Shown here: positions 1-8,659 of the stretch, piece after piece
Position numbering within the stretch: position 1 is the stretch's first letter
How the letters are laid out: each line of letters starts with the position of its first letter
Source of the DNA: Bacteroides sp.
Lineage (GTDB): Bacteria > Bacteroidota > Bacteroidia > Bacteroidales > UBA7960
Direction: 5' to 3'
Assembly: GCA_036351255.1 (NCBI GenBank)
Contig: JAZBOS010000094.1
Span: 1 to 64,000 of the forward strand
DNA: 64,000 nt
Program-made: the position numbers and the translations under genes
Notes under the pieces: generated by a model
Seen by the model: only the letters and a program-made list of their open reading frames with translations
Told to the model about the DNA's origin: nothing
Database searches by the model: none

Positions 1-423
1 AAGCTTCTTGCAGAGCACCAGCCGCCCCTTGCCTGCCGCTGCCCTGGCGGTGACGAACAGGAACAGGTTGGGATACACCCTGCGGCCATCATAAATACCG
101 TGCACCCTGCCCAGGCAGGCGCTCAGGGCGGTTATGGATCCCAGCAGCAAGAGGTCACGCTCCTCATCGCGCTCTCCCACCTCCATCACTCTTTGAAGCA
201 AGGCAGGGAAATCCTCCATTTGGGGGACCTTATCTTTTTTGTCCTTTTTATCTTTTTTATCCTTTCTCCCAAAGGGAAAGGTGGGCATCGGGGGCTCTGA
301 ATCCTTTACCTCCTCCCATTGATTCGCAGGCGGGGTTTCCGGGTCGGGGTGATCAGCCCCGGGTTGATGAATGGCAGTAGCCAGGTCTGACCACCGCAGA
401 AAGTCAAAAGGTTCTGTTTTCAT
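1..423 (-). CDS. DUF3987-type primase/helicase-like protein, N-terminal part (truncated by the window edge)
   Basis: Reading the minus strand from the ATG at 423 gives 141 codons open to the window edge, so the C-terminal part lies outside. The N-terminus (MKTEPFDFLRW) is followed by a lysine/aspartate run (four KKD-type units, residues about 52-65). A conserved block follows: LLLLGSITALSACL, then GIYDGRRVYPNLFLFVTARA and GKGRL. That block resembles the start of the DUF3987 ATPase domain found in Bacteroidota mobile and integrated elements, with GKG as the Walker-A-like turn. The assignment is from memory of the family. A role in replication of a mobile element is only inferred. A decayed partial copy lies at 643-752. 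Confidence 0.6.
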   Translation of the reverse strand, partial: MKTEPFDFLRWSDLATAIHQPGADHPDPETPPANQWEEVKDSEPPMPTFPFGRKDKKDKKDKKDKVPQMEDFPALLQRVMEVGERDEERDLLLLGSITALSACLGRVHGIYDGRRVYPNLFLFVTARAAAGKGRLVLCKKL

Positions 424-642
424 AATGCTTGTTTTTGGTTTATGTACGCTTCGGGGTATTTGCCCCGGAAGGCGGGTTTTTCCCTTTCATTTTTCAATGA
501 CGATACAAAGCTAAAACCACATTATCAACAAATCCAAGTTTTCGTTTTATGTGCTTTATTTTGCTTTAATTTGCTAAGTAGCATTCTGGTACCTGATTAA
601 AAAACCGTCCAAAATTCCAAGATTCCCTCATTTTTCCCGCTC

Positions 643-752
643 CACCTCCATCCCTTTTTGAAGGGAAAAAGGGAAATCCTCCATTTTGAGAACCTTATCT
701 TTTTTGTCCTTTTTATCCTTTTTATCCTTTCTCCCCCACGGGAAAGGAGGCC
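643..752 (-). pseudogene. Relic duplicate of part of the DUF3987-type gene
   Basis: About 110 bp here align with 178-287 inside the truncated gene in the same orientation. They share the CACCTCCATC start, the GGGAAATCCTCCATTT block, the CTTATCTTTTTTGTCC block and the TATCCTTTCTCCC end. Read in the sense of the intact gene, an extra base near the CCCGTGGGG stretch shifts the frame and gives TAA codons in the lysine-rich part, so this copy cannot make the same protein. It is most simply a decayed tandem duplication. Confidence 0.6.
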
Positions 753-1336
753 AGGCTGAATCCCCCGCTTCCTTCCCGAAAGGTTCCTTGCCCTACTCCG
801 CAAATTCTCCTGAATGAAAAACCAATGAACGCCAATACCAATCCACCAATCCCCTGTTCCACATTTAAATAGCACAATGATGCCGCGGATGCGACGATTT
901 TAACGAAAGATTTTAATTTTTCATTTTTACTTTTTCATTATTCATTTAACCAGGCTCGTACCACGCTCGTATGAAGCTCGTGCCATGACCTTCTGGATAC
1001 GACCGGGGTGGGAGGAAGAGAGGTGAGAGGGAAGAAGTGAGTGATGAGTTGATAATGAGCAGATTAATTGGCGTGGGGCACGGGGCATGGAGCATGGGGC
1101 TAACCTGAAACCTTAAAACTTGACAACCAGCAACCTATGCCTTAAACTTTAAACCTGAAACTTTAAACCTTAAACCTTAAACCCCAAACCTTGAACCCGT
1201 TGCTTTCCCCCCGTAGAAAACACCTGTTTGGAAGCGTAACATCACTGATAAACAGGGACCCTGGGTGTTGTAATTTTATCATTGAAAAAGTATTGTAAAG
1301 AAAGCAATCACACATTTGAAATAAAAACACCACGTC
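753..1336. other. Gene-free region with low-complexity DNA
   Basis: No convincing gene is present. The stretch holds purine-rich and T-rich low-complexity sequence, a heptamer-type repeat block at about 1066-1200, and the 5' leader of the gene at 1337. Short ORFs here have no recognisable protein features. Confidence 0.6.
1066..1200. repeat. Heptamer-period repeat block, locus 1
   Basis: A short GGGGCAT/GGAGCAT run (about 1075-1100) is followed by many AACCTTA/AAACCTG units with a period close to 7 bp. The same two-part order recurs at 2505-2756. The units are degenerate and do not code for anything recognisable. Confidence 0.7.
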
Positions 1337-2374
1337 ATGAAAAATTTTACTCTTGCGCTTTTGCTGTCATTTTTCACTTACAGCCTCAGTGCACAGTTTA
1401 CTTCGGTTGAGGGCACAGACCTCAACTGGAATGACCCCGATACATGGGTCGATGCACAGGTGCCCAACCTTGGCCCCGGTGCCCCTCAGAACCTTCGCAC
1501 AATTACCATTCCCGAGGGAAGTTTTGTTTTGCTGGATGGCGACATTACCAGCCTGGCAAACCTTGAATTGTACATTGCCGGTTCGCTTTCCATAAACAAC
1601 CTGACCGCCAATAACAACCTGCTGGTTGACGTGGCTGATGGGGGCGTTTTTACCGTGAAGGGCGACATAACCTATAGAAACAATACCCAGATCATTGTAA
1701 ACGGCGAGCTTTTTGCCGACAGTGTGGTGGTTTCCACCAGCGGAAGCAACGCCACCGGCTGTATAGGCGGCAGCGGCAGCATCCGCTCAAACGATGAGGA
1801 TGGCACTGCACCCTGGGTGCCTGAAAACATTGTGATTCCCTGCCTGGGGATGGAGAATCCCTTTCCCGTAATTGCCCTGGCCGAGCCTGGACTGGAGCAT
1901 GCCGCGACAACAGATAACATAGAACTTTTCTGGACAACAGCAAAGGAAGACAATAGCGCATTCTTTACCATACAACGGAGCACAGACAATGCAAAATGGC
2001 TGCCGGTGGGCAACATCCTGGAGGCTGCCGGTGAAAGAACAGCCTATGAATTCACTGATGAATATCCTTTTGAAGGAACTTCCTGGTATCGCTTAAGGCT
2101 GACCGATATCAATGGCAAGTTCAGTTTCTCAGAAGTTGAGGAAGCATCCTGGACTGCAAAGGATTTGAATTTTAAAGTTTTGAAAGATCCCGGTACCTGG
2201 ACCATCCGTTTTCCGGTCATTGGCCAGTACATCGTGGAGGCCTATACCCTTCACGGAAGGCGCATCCTGGTCGACCAGGTTGAACAAACCGTTACCATGC
2301 CCGCCCCCGATGGCGCCGTGGTGATCAGGGTGACCAACAACAAGGAACGCACCGCTTCACGTGTGGTGATGTAA
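1337..2374 (+). CDS. Secreted protein with type IX-like C-terminal sorting tail
   Basis: A 345-residue protein with a clear signal peptide (MKNFTLALLLSFFTYSLSAQ, cleavage after about residue 19). The segment just after it (NWNDPDTWVDAQVPN...) resembles the W-DP-TW and G-x-P motifs seen at the start of many Bacteroidota adhesin-like exported proteins. It is followed by beta-strand-rich sequence with ITIPEG and LYIAGSL patterns. Residues about 180-270 look like a fibronectin-type or Ig-like fold. The C-terminus (YIVEAYTLHGRRILVD... to IRVTNNKERTASRVVM) fits a type A CTD of the type IX secretion system. That implies export across the outer membrane and possible surface attachment. The specific function is unknown. 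A rho-independent terminator follows at once. Confidence 0.75.
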   Translation: MKNFTLALLLSFFTYSLSAQFTSVEGTDLNWNDPDTWVDAQVPNLGPGAPQNLRTITIPEGSFVLLDGDITSLANLELYIAGSLSINNLTANNNLLVDVADGGVFTVKGDITYRNNTQIIVNGELFADSVVVSTSGSNATGCIGGSGSIRSNDEDGTAPWVPENIVIPCLGMENPFPVIALAEPGLEHAATTDNIELFWTTAKEDNSAFFTIQRSTDNAKWLPVGNILEAAGERTAYEFTDEYPFEGTSWYRLRLTDINGKFSFSEVEEASWTAKDLNFKVLKDPGTWTIRFPVIGQYIVEAYTLHGRRILVDQVEQTVTMPAPDGAVVIRVTNNKERTASRVVM

Positions 2375-2407
2375 GAGACTATCCCCCCCCTCCTTTTCTT
2401 CATAGTG

Positions 2408-2445
2408 AAAAAAGCCCTGCCTGAATTTTGGCGGGGCTTTTTTTT
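2408..2445 (+). terminator. Rho-independent terminator
   Basis: AAAAAAGCCCTGCC pairs with GGCGGGGCTTTTTT around an 8-nt loop and is followed by a T run. It lies 34 nt after the stop codon of the secreted protein gene. Confidence 0.85.
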
Positions 2446-2504
2446 AATGTGCTAATGTGCTAATGTGCTGATGAGTGGATTCCGCGGATTGTTACGGATG
2501 ATGG

Positions 2505-2753
2505 CGTGGGGCATGGTGTATGGGGCATGGAGCAAAGGGCATGGGGCATGGGGCATGGGGCATGGGGCATGGAGCATGGGGCATGGAGCATGGGGCATGG
2601 AGCATGGGGCATGGAGCAAAGGGCATGAGGCAAGGAGCACCTAACACCTGAAACCTGACACCTGGAACCTTGAATCCGCTGGCTAGCGGACAAGCTCTTA
2701 AACCTTAAACCTTAAACCTTAAACCATGAACCTTAAACCATGAACCTTAAACC
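2505..2753. repeat. Heptamer-period repeat block, locus 2
   Basis: About 2505-2640 holds roughly 18 units of GGGGCAT with GGAGCAT and GGAGCAAAGGGCAT (14 bp) variants. About 2696-2753 holds AACCTTA/AACCATG units running right up to the stop codon of the histidine kinase at 2754. On the kinase coding strand this last part reads GGTTTAAGG. Just before the block, three TAATGTGC octamers lie at 2445-2470. Confidence 0.85.
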
Positions 2754-4106
2754 CTAAAAATGCAGCGTAAAGGCGGTTTCCACTTCTGGTTTTGATTTTA
2801 CGGTAATGTTGCCTTTGTGCAGGCGCATGATCTCGCGCGAAAGGCTTAAACCAATGCCACTCCCTTCTTTTTTGGAGGTGAAGAAGGGGACAAAGATCTT
2901 TTCGAGGGTATCGGGTTTGATGCCATAACCGTTGTCGGTTACTGAAACCAAAACCCGGTTAAGGCTTGAGGTACTGGCAATCATTGAAATGCGGGGATTT
3001 GGCAAATCCTTAACAGCGTGGATGGAATTGATCAGCAGGTTGATCAATACCTGCTCGATGAGGTCGGGGTCGGCCGTAAGCATCAATCCCTTTGGGATTA
3101 CCTTCATTTCGTATCGGATGTCGAGCTCCTTAATCTTGGGTTGCAGCAGGTTTTCCACCCGGTCGAAGAGTTCGCGGATCTCGAAATAACGGAAGTTGGG
3201 CTTGGGAATGCGGGTGAGGTTGCGGTACACCTGCACAAAGTTAAGCAAGCCCTGGCTGCGTTTTTCAATGGTTTCGAGGGCACTCTGTGCGCTTTCCACA
3301 TCCTCTTCATCGATCTCATGGCGCAGGCTCAGGGTCTCCTGGTCGATAAGCAGATCCTTGACGGTTCCCGAAAGAGAGACAATAGGGGTAATGGAGTTCA
3401 TGATCTCGTGGGTAAGCACCCGGATGAGCTTTTGCCAGGAATCCATTTCCTTGGCTTCCAATTCATTGTGAATGTTTTGCATCGACACCAGCACGAAGTC
3501 ATCCCCGCGCATCCTGAACTCGGTGGCTCGTATGGACAGTTGCATCAGCTCGTTCTCGTAGAAGACTTTGAGCAGTTCGCTGTCGCCCGCCTTGATGGTT
3601 TTAAGCAATTCGGCCAGACCCTTGTCGATCTTCTCTATTTCATCGATGTAGCGCAGGTTGTTGATCCGGAACATCCGCTTCAGGGCGTTATTGACCATAT
3701 CGACCTTGCCATCCCTGCGGAAAACGAGGATGCCAATACTGACATGCTGCACCACGGTTTGAAGGTAATTGAAGTGCTCCTCCTTGGCGGCGCGTGTCTT
3801 TCGGAATTCCTCGATGACCTCGTTGAAAGCCTTGTTCAGGTCATCGAAGCTGCTTCCAAGCCCCTGGTCGGAAAAGGAGGATACAAAGTCGCTGTGGCGG
3901 ATGGACTCAAGGAAAACGGTGAGTTTTTTGTTGGTGCGCTCCACATATTTCACCAGGTCGATGATTTGCCCAAGGATGATGAGGACCAGGATGCTGGTGC
4001 TGATGATCAGCTCAGGCTTCCTGAAAATATGAACCAGCAATATGACTGAGGCCACAATGAGCAGTACCCTGACCACCACATTGAGCCGGAAGTTTTTAAA
4101 TTTCAT
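2754..4106 (-). CDS. Two-component sensor histidine kinase (NtrY/AtoS-like)
   Basis: About 450 residues with two closely spaced N-terminal transmembrane helices (about 8-27 and 33-50) and almost no periplasmic loop, so the signal is probably sensed in the membrane or cytoplasm. Next come a HAMP-like/coiled-coil linker and a PAS-like domain (QHVSIGILVFRRDGKV). The HisKA phosphoacceptor is LTHEIMNSITPI (His about 233). The HATPase domain shows an N box (EQVLINLLINSIHAV), G1 DNGYGI and G2 GSGIGLSLSREI. The ATG at 4106 is preferred because it precedes MKFKNFRLNV. This start overlaps the end of the response regulator by 11 bp, implying translational coupling. The partner is therefore the sigma-54 activator upstream. 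Confidence 0.9.
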   Translation of the reverse strand: MKFKNFRLNVVVRVLLIVASVILLVHIFRKPELIISTSILVLIILGQIIDLVKYVERTNKKLTVFLESIRHSDFVSSFSDQGLGSSFDDLNKAFNEVIEEFRKTRAAKEEHFNYLQTVVQHVSIGILVFRRDGKVDMVNNALKRMFRINNLRYIDEIEKIDKGLAELLKTIKAGDSELLKVFYENELMQLSIRATEFRMRGDDFVLVSMQNIHNELEAKEMDSWQKLIRVLTHEIMNSITPIVSLSGTVKDLLIDQETLSLRHEIDEEDVESAQSALETIEKRSQGLLNFVQVYRNLTRIPKPNFRYFEIRELFDRVENLLQPKIKELDIRYEMKVIPKGLMLTADPDLIEQVLINLLINSIHAVKDLPNPRISMIASTSSLNRVLVSVTDNGYGIKPDTLEKIFVPFFTSKKEGSGIGLSLSREIMRLHKGNITVKSKPEVETAFTLHF

Positions 4107-5472
4107 ACTTTTCGATGCGTCGGTAAAGGGAAGCCCTGGTGATGCCCAGTTCTTTGGCAGCTTTGCTGATGTTGCCGCCATGCTTGTCGATGACCTTACG
4201 GATCAGCATTTTTTCTGTTGCTTCGAGGTTGGTGTCAACCACGGTGTTCTCCTGGTCTGAGCGATCTTGTGTGGAGAGGAAGAAGTCGTTGGGCTGCAGC
4301 ACATTGGATTCACTCATGATCACAGCTCTTTCAACGGCGTGCTGGAGCTCGCGGATGTTTCCAGGCCAGTTGTGTTTCTCCAGGCGCTTCAGGGTAGAGG
4401 CGTGGAGGCGTTTGGCCGGCATTTTGTATTTCTTGCAATAGATCTCCAGGAAGTGGTCTACCAGCAGGGGGATGTCTTCCACCCGTTCGCGCAGGGGTGG
4501 CAGGTGAATCTCGACGGTGTTGATGCGGTAGAGCAGGTCCTGGCGAAACTTGCCTTCTTCAACCATTTGATAGAGTGGCATATTGGTGGCACACACCAGG
4601 CGCACGTCAATGGGAATCTCTTTCACAGAGCCCAGGCGAACCACTTTTCGGTTCTGCAGCACGCTGAGCAGTTTCGACTGCAGGGGGTAAGTCAGGTTGC
4701 CGATCTCATCAAGGAAGATGGTTCCCTTGTTAGCTGCCTCAAAGCGACCGGCACGATCGTCTTTGGCATCCGTAAAGGCGCCTTTCTTGTATCCGAAGAG
4801 TTCGCTTTCGAAGAGGCTTTCACTGATGGCACCGAGGTCGACGCTGATGAAGACCTCGTCCTTGCGGGCCGAGGCGCGGTGAACGGCGCGGGCGATGACT
4901 TCTTTACCCGTCCCGTTCTCGCCCAGGATCAGGATGTTGGCATCCGTAACGGCCACCTTTTGCACCGTGGCCAGCACCGACATCATCCCTTTTGACCGTC
5001 CAACGATATGGCTGTAAGGTTGGTCACCCTGTTCCAGTAGGAACTTCTGCTTGGAACGCAGGTCCTGCAGTTCTTTTTTTGAACGATGGACTTCGAGGGT
5101 GGTGTTCACGGTGGCCAGCAGCTTTTTATTGTCCCAGGGCTTCAGGAGGAAATTGGTAGCCCCTTCCTTGATGCCCTGCACTGCAAGCTCAATGTCTCCA
5201 TAAGCGGTGATCAGGATGACTGCTATGGCGGGATCGGTTTCCAGGATCTTGTTGAGCCAGTAGAACCCTTCCTTTCCGCTGGTGGCATCGCGCGAAAAGT
5301 TCATATCGAGCAGGATAAGATCGTAGGTCTCGTTTTTCAACAAGAGTGGAATGTTATTGGGATCTTTATCCGTATGCACTGTTTTGATATGTTGCTTCAG
5401 GAAAAGTTTGGCTGCCAGCAACACATCCTCGTCGTCGTCGATAATGAGGATCTTGGAATCAAGTTTCGTCAT
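4096..5472 (-). CDS. Sigma-54-dependent response regulator (NtrC family)
   Basis: A 458-residue activator. The receiver domain (1-125) has the acidic triad at 12-14, phosphoacceptor Asp56 in LILLDMNF, and the conserved Lys in FLLKPWD. The central AAA+ domain has Walker A GENGTGKE, Walker B GTIFLDEIG and an arginine finger region FRQDLLYRIN. The C-terminal Fis-type helix-turn-helix is GGNISKAAKELGITRASLYR. The sigma-54 contact loop reads GAFTDA instead of canonical GAFTGA. I have seen this variant in other Bacteroidota activators, so it is probably functional. It works with the kinase encoded immediately downstream. Target promoters are not identifiable with certainty; a sigma-54-like site lies at 17188. 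Confidence 0.93.
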   Translation of the reverse strand: MTKLDSKILIIDDDEDVLLAAKLFLKQHIKTVHTDKDPNNIPLLLKNETYDLILLDMNFSRDATSGKEGFYWLNKILETDPAIAVILITAYGDIELAVQGIKEGATNFLLKPWDNKKLLATVNTTLEVHRSKKELQDLRSKQKFLLEQGDQPYSHIVGRSKGMMSVLATVQKVAVTDANILILGENGTGKEVIARAVHRASARKDEVFISVDLGAISESLFESELFGYKKGAFTDAKDDRAGRFEAANKGTIFLDEIGNLTYPLQSKLLSVLQNRKVVRLGSVKEIPIDVRLVCATNMPLYQMVEEGKFRQDLLYRINTVEIHLPPLRERVEDIPLLVDHFLEIYCKKYKMPAKRLHASTLKRLEKHNWPGNIRELQHAVERAVIMSESNVLQPNDFFLSTQDRSDQENTVVDTNLEATEKMLIRKVIDKHGGNISKAAKELGITRASLYRRIEKYEI

Positions 5473-5621
5473 GGTTGGGATAATTTAGGCGCTAAGATAA
5501 GAAAAAACCGGTTTTATTGAAAAGCATCTCATGCAATAATAAAGGTAGTGGCGTTATTTCTTGAGAAACAGGAATTTGCAAAGTTTTTTTAAAAAAACTG
5601 TCAGGCGAATAAAAATTTACT

Positions 5622-5629
5622 TACTTTTG
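5622..5629 (+). promoter_or_regulatory. Bacteroidota -7 element for tRNA-Val
   Basis: TACTTTTG matches TAnnTTTG and lies 14 nt before the tRNA. The -33 region is weak (a CTGT-like sequence near 5598). Confidence 0.55.
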
Positions 5630-5643
5630 CAATCTCTAATTCA

Positions 5644-5721
5644 GGGCGATTAGCTCAGCTGGTTTAGAGCATCTGCCTTACAAGCAGAGGGTCGGCGGTT
5701 CGAATCCGTCATCGCCCACCA
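5644..5721 (+). tRNA. tRNA-Val (anticodon UAC)
   Basis: The acceptor arm GGGCGAT pairs with ATCGCCC. The D arm is GCTCAG...GAGC. The anticodon stem TCTGC/GCAGA holds loop CTTACAA with anticodon TAC. The T arm contains GGTTCGAATCC. The 3' ACCA is encoded. A terminator follows within 2 nt. Confidence 0.97.
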
Positions 5722-5722
5722 G

Positions 5723-5749
5723 GCCGCTTCCTCAGGAGCGGCTTTTTTT
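5723..5749 (+). terminator. Rho-independent terminator after tRNA-Val
   Basis: GCCGCT pairs with AGCGGC (loop TCCTCAGG) and is followed by eight T residues. Confidence 0.85.
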
Positions 5750-5873
5750 TGTCCATACCACACAACTTCGGTTCCCCACCCCTGGGCGTTTCCCTTTTTA
5801 CATGCTGAAGTCACCTGCATTAAAGTGAACAGACTCACTCCAGGCTTATTTCCGAGTCCGAGATCAAAAGAAA

Positions 5874-5957
5874 TTAACACGTAGTTAACACGTAGTTTAA
5901 ACGTGCAAAAACGTTTATGATACGTCTGAACTACGTTTAAACTACGTCTGAACTACG
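5874..5957. repeat. 11-bp-period intergenic element, copy A
   Basis: Two TTAACACGTAG units are followed by a central GTGCAAAAACG segment, then GAACTACGTTT, AAACTACGTCT and GAACTACG units, each 11 bp apart. The 62-bp core 5874-5935 is about 90% identical to the reverse complement of 24710-24771 (about 6 mismatches). No ORF covers it. It lies in a 620-bp gap between tRNA-Val and the TolC gene, otherwise without recognisable content. Confidence 0.8.
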
Positions 5958-6238
5958 ACCCAGGACCTGCCCTGCAAGGGTTTCAGATATCTCATACAGC
6001 TAAAAGGGTTTGCTGACGAAAGATAGGAGATACTTTTGCGTAATTATTTTGAAAAAGGAAGTGGGAATGAATGGACATTCCAGGTGATTGCCTGTCTGCG
6101 TAATAGAAACCCAAAACTGTCCGCCAGCGAACGCCGGGTGTTTTATTCTGAACACCTTTTTCGGCCTTCCCTTTTCCCCGAAAGGGGAATAACATTCACC
6201 CTTACAGCCATTTATGATTAATGGCATATTTATGGATA

Positions 6239-6246
6239 TACCTTTG
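6239..6246 (+). promoter_or_regulatory. Bacteroidota -7 element for the TolC gene
   Basis: TACCTTTG matches TAnnTTTG about 97 nt before the ATG at 6344. No clear -33 TTTG was seen. Confidence 0.4.
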
Positions 6247-6343
6247 CCGTAAGTTTATTGGTTAACAGGTTAATTGGTTCAAAGGTAAGGGTTGGTTCGC
6301 CGGCCTTTACCTTTCTTCCAGAAAACCGGAAAACAAACTGGCT

Positions 6344-7768
6344 ATGCGCAAAGCTTTTCTTTTTCTTGCCTTTCTGGGAATTATTTGCGGGTTGGCTTCA
6401 TCCGCCCGGGGACAAGCGGTCTGGACTCTTGACCGCTGCCTGGACTATGCCCTGAAGCATAACCTGGATATTCAACTGCAGATGCTTGCCGAACGGGAAG
6501 CAGAAGTGGATGTGAAACAGGGCTTTGGGAACCTGCTCCCCACCCTTGGCGCCTATTCACAGCAGGGGTATAATTATGGCCGGACGGTTGACCGCTTTAC
6601 CAATGAGTTTGTCACAGAAAGGGTGTTTTTACATAACCTCTATGCAGGCAGCGATGTTATTCTCTTTTCAGGATTTCAGAATATCAACCAGATTCGTTAC
6701 TACAATGCCAGTCGCAGTGCCCTTCGGTATGATACTGAAAAAATGAAAAACGACCTGGTGCTTGCCATTGCGGGGGCTTATCTTCAGATTCTTTATCATC
6801 ACGATATGCTTGAAGTAGCCCAGGCCCAGCTGGAGGTGGTGACCCAGCAGCTTGAACGCACGCAGGTCCTGTTTGAAGGGGGCAAGCTTGCCCAGGGTGC
6901 CCTTCTGGAGATGGAGGCTCAATTGGCAAGAGAACGGATGGGGCTTCAGCAGGCAAAGAATAACCTGAAGCTTTCGGAACTGGAGATGATCCACCTATTG
7001 CAACTGGACCCTGGGGAGGGGTTTGTGGTGGAACGGCTCGCCCTTGATGTGGATCATGCACATATGCTTTTCGATCCCTCACAGGTTTATAACAAGGCAC
7101 TGGGGCATGAACCTTCGGTACAGGCAGCAGCCGAGCGTATTGAGATGGCTGGCAACAACCTGGCCATTGCCCGCGGAGGGTATAGCCCGAGGCTGATCAT
7201 GAGCGCTAACCTGGGAACGGGTTATTCAGGGGCTGCACTCAGCCTGGTGGATATGATTGAGACCGGGACCTACCAAACCATAGGCTTTACGGAATCGAAT
7301 GAACCGGTTTACCAGGAGATTAAACAACCCGTTTATGAAAAGAAACCCTATCGCGACCAGTTGCGCGACAACTATAACACCCAGTTCAGCCTGGGTTTAA
7401 GCATCCCCATCCTGAATCATTTTCAGACGCGCAACCGGGTGAGCCGTGCCCGCATACAATTGGAAGGCGCCCGCGTGCAGCTTGAGCAGGCCAAGTACAG
7501 GCTTCATCAGACGGTTCAGAAGGCACATGCTGATGCTTTGGCCGCATACGAAAATTACCTGGCAAACGAGAAATCACTCGAAGCTTTTGAGCAGGCTTTC
7601 CGGTATTCGGAACAAAGGTTCAGCCTGGGAGTGGTAAGCAGCATTGAATACAATGAAGCCCGCACCAACCTGGCACAGGCAAGGGCTGAGGCCATTCAGT
7701 CGAAATACCAGTACATCTATATGCTGAAAATCCTTGAGTTTTATCGGGGTGAAGGCTTCAGCCTTTAA
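6344..7768 (+). CDS. TolC-family outer membrane channel
   Basis: A 474-residue outer membrane factor with a signal peptide ending near SSARGQ (about residue 24). The mature start WTLDRCLDYALKHNLDIQ is the typical first helix of TolC proteins. Two long repeats follow, each with a helical coiled-coil part (for example AQAQLEVVTQQLERTQ and LEQAKYRLHQTVQKA) and beta segments. The C-terminal SSIEYNEARTNLAQA motif is characteristic. It would form the outer membrane exit duct of a tripartite efflux or type I export system. No adaptor or inner membrane pump gene is adjacent. Its stop lies 1 nt from the stop of the convergent hydrolase gene. Confidence 0.9.
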   Translation: MRKAFLFLAFLGIICGLASSARGQAVWTLDRCLDYALKHNLDIQLQMLAEREAEVDVKQGFGNLLPTLGAYSQQGYNYGRTVDRFTNEFVTERVFLHNLYAGSDVILFSGFQNINQIRYYNASRSALRYDTEKMKNDLVLAIAGAYLQILYHHDMLEVAQAQLEVVTQQLERTQVLFEGGKLAQGALLEMEAQLARERMGLQQAKNNLKLSELEMIHLLQLDPGEGFVVERLALDVDHAHMLFDPSQVYNKALGHEPSVQAAAERIEMAGNNLAIARGGYSPRLIMSANLGTGYSGAALSLVDMIETGTYQTIGFTESNEPVYQEIKQPVYEKKPYRDQLRDNYNTQFSLGLSIPILNHFQTRNRVSRARIQLEGARVQLEQAKYRLHQTVQKAHADALAAYENYLANEKSLEAFEQAFRYSEQRFSLGVVSSIEYNEARTNLAQARAEAIQSKYQYIYMLKILEFYRGEGFSL

Positions 7769-7769
7769 T

Positions 7770-8546
7770 TCAGAATGAAGACTTCAGGAATTGGCGGATG
7801 GCTTCCATGAAGTCATCCGGGTTGTCGGCATGCAGCCAGTGTGTCCCATCGGAAATGGTCTCAAAAACAGCATTGGGAAACATTTTCCTGATAAGATCAA
7901 CATCCTGCTCGCGGATGTAATCTGATTTTTCGCCTCGCAGGAAAAGGGTGGGTTTTTCAAAGGAACCCGAAGGATTGATCTCACGAAATACCTCGTCCAG
8001 GTTATCGCGAATCACCTCAAGATTTAACCGCCACCCCAGGCTCGAGCGATCTTTCCAGTAGAGGTTCTTAAGAAGAAATTGCCTGAGGCGATACGAGGGC
8101 ACTTTATCTTCCAGGGCATTTGCTACCTGCACCCTGCTGTCGTATCCCGAGAGGTCAAGGCTGAGCATGATGTCGATCAGGTTTTGGTGCTGATCATTGC
8201 TGGTGCGGGCTGCCGGACTGATGTCTGCTACGATGAGGCGGTCGACTCGTTCGGGGTGGTCAAAGGCAAATTGCATTACGGTTTTGCCGCCCATGGAATG
8301 ACCCAGCAGATGTGCTTTTTCAATTTCTTGCTGATCGAGAAATTCAAGCAGGTCGTCACTCATGGCTTCATAGCTGAAAACCGGGCTGTGCCCCGAACGG
8401 CCATGATTTCGCTGGTCAGCAATGAACACGTGATATTCCTTCCCCAGCTCAGAGGCAATGGAAATAAAATTATCAGACATGCCAAACAGGCCGTGTAAAA
8501 TGACCAGGGGCTTTCCTGAACCGATTTCTTTGTAATGCAGATTCAT
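7770..8546 (-). CDS. Alpha/beta-fold hydrolase (YbfF-like)
   Basis: About 258 residues from the preferred ATG at 8546 (MNLHYKEIGSGKPLVILHG). An upstream ATG at 8582 would add 12 unusual residues. Features are the oxyanion HG motif (ILHGLFG), the nucleophile elbow GHSMGGKT with Ser, a conserved DQRNHGRS stretch, and the C-terminal catalytic His in SDGTHWLHAD. This pattern fits the YbfF-like esterase group. The substrate is not predictable. The gene stands alone, convergent with tolC. Confidence 0.85.
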   Translation of the reverse strand: MNLHYKEIGSGKPLVILHGLFGMSDNFISIASELGKEYHVFIADQRNHGRSGHSPVFSYEAMSDDLLEFLDQQEIEKAHLLGHSMGGKTVMQFAFDHPERVDRLIVADISPAARTSNDQHQNLIDIMLSLDLSGYDSRVQVANALEDKVPSYRLRQFLLKNLYWKDRSSLGWRLNLEVIRDNLDEVFREINPSGSFEKPTLFLRGEKSDYIREQDVDLIRKMFPNAVFETISDGTHWLHADNPDDFMEAIRQFLKSSF

Positions 8547-8659
8547 ACAGAGATTCTTGATTAATGCCTTGTGAATACCCAAAACAGGCCATACCGTTCC
8601 TGAAAAGGAATATTGTTTCTCCTTAAAAAACCCCTTTTAGTTTCGCACAAAATCCTATT

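Noticed and set aside
597-875. Minus-strand ORF of 92 codons
   Set aside because: It reads a decayed copy of the DUF3987-type gene in the wrong frame; treated as a relic.
2505-2640. Possible CRISPR array (regular GGGGCAT repeats)
   Set aside because: The period is 7 bp with no unique spacers of 25-40 bp and no cas genes; it is a simple tandem repeat.
3018-4049. Long plus-strand ORF of 343 codons
   Set aside because: It lies wholly antisense to the histidine kinase, lacks any family motif, and follows the codon pattern of the real gene in the opposite frame.
5650-5880. Minus-strand ORF of 76 codons
   Set aside because: It covers the tRNA-Val gene and its terminator.
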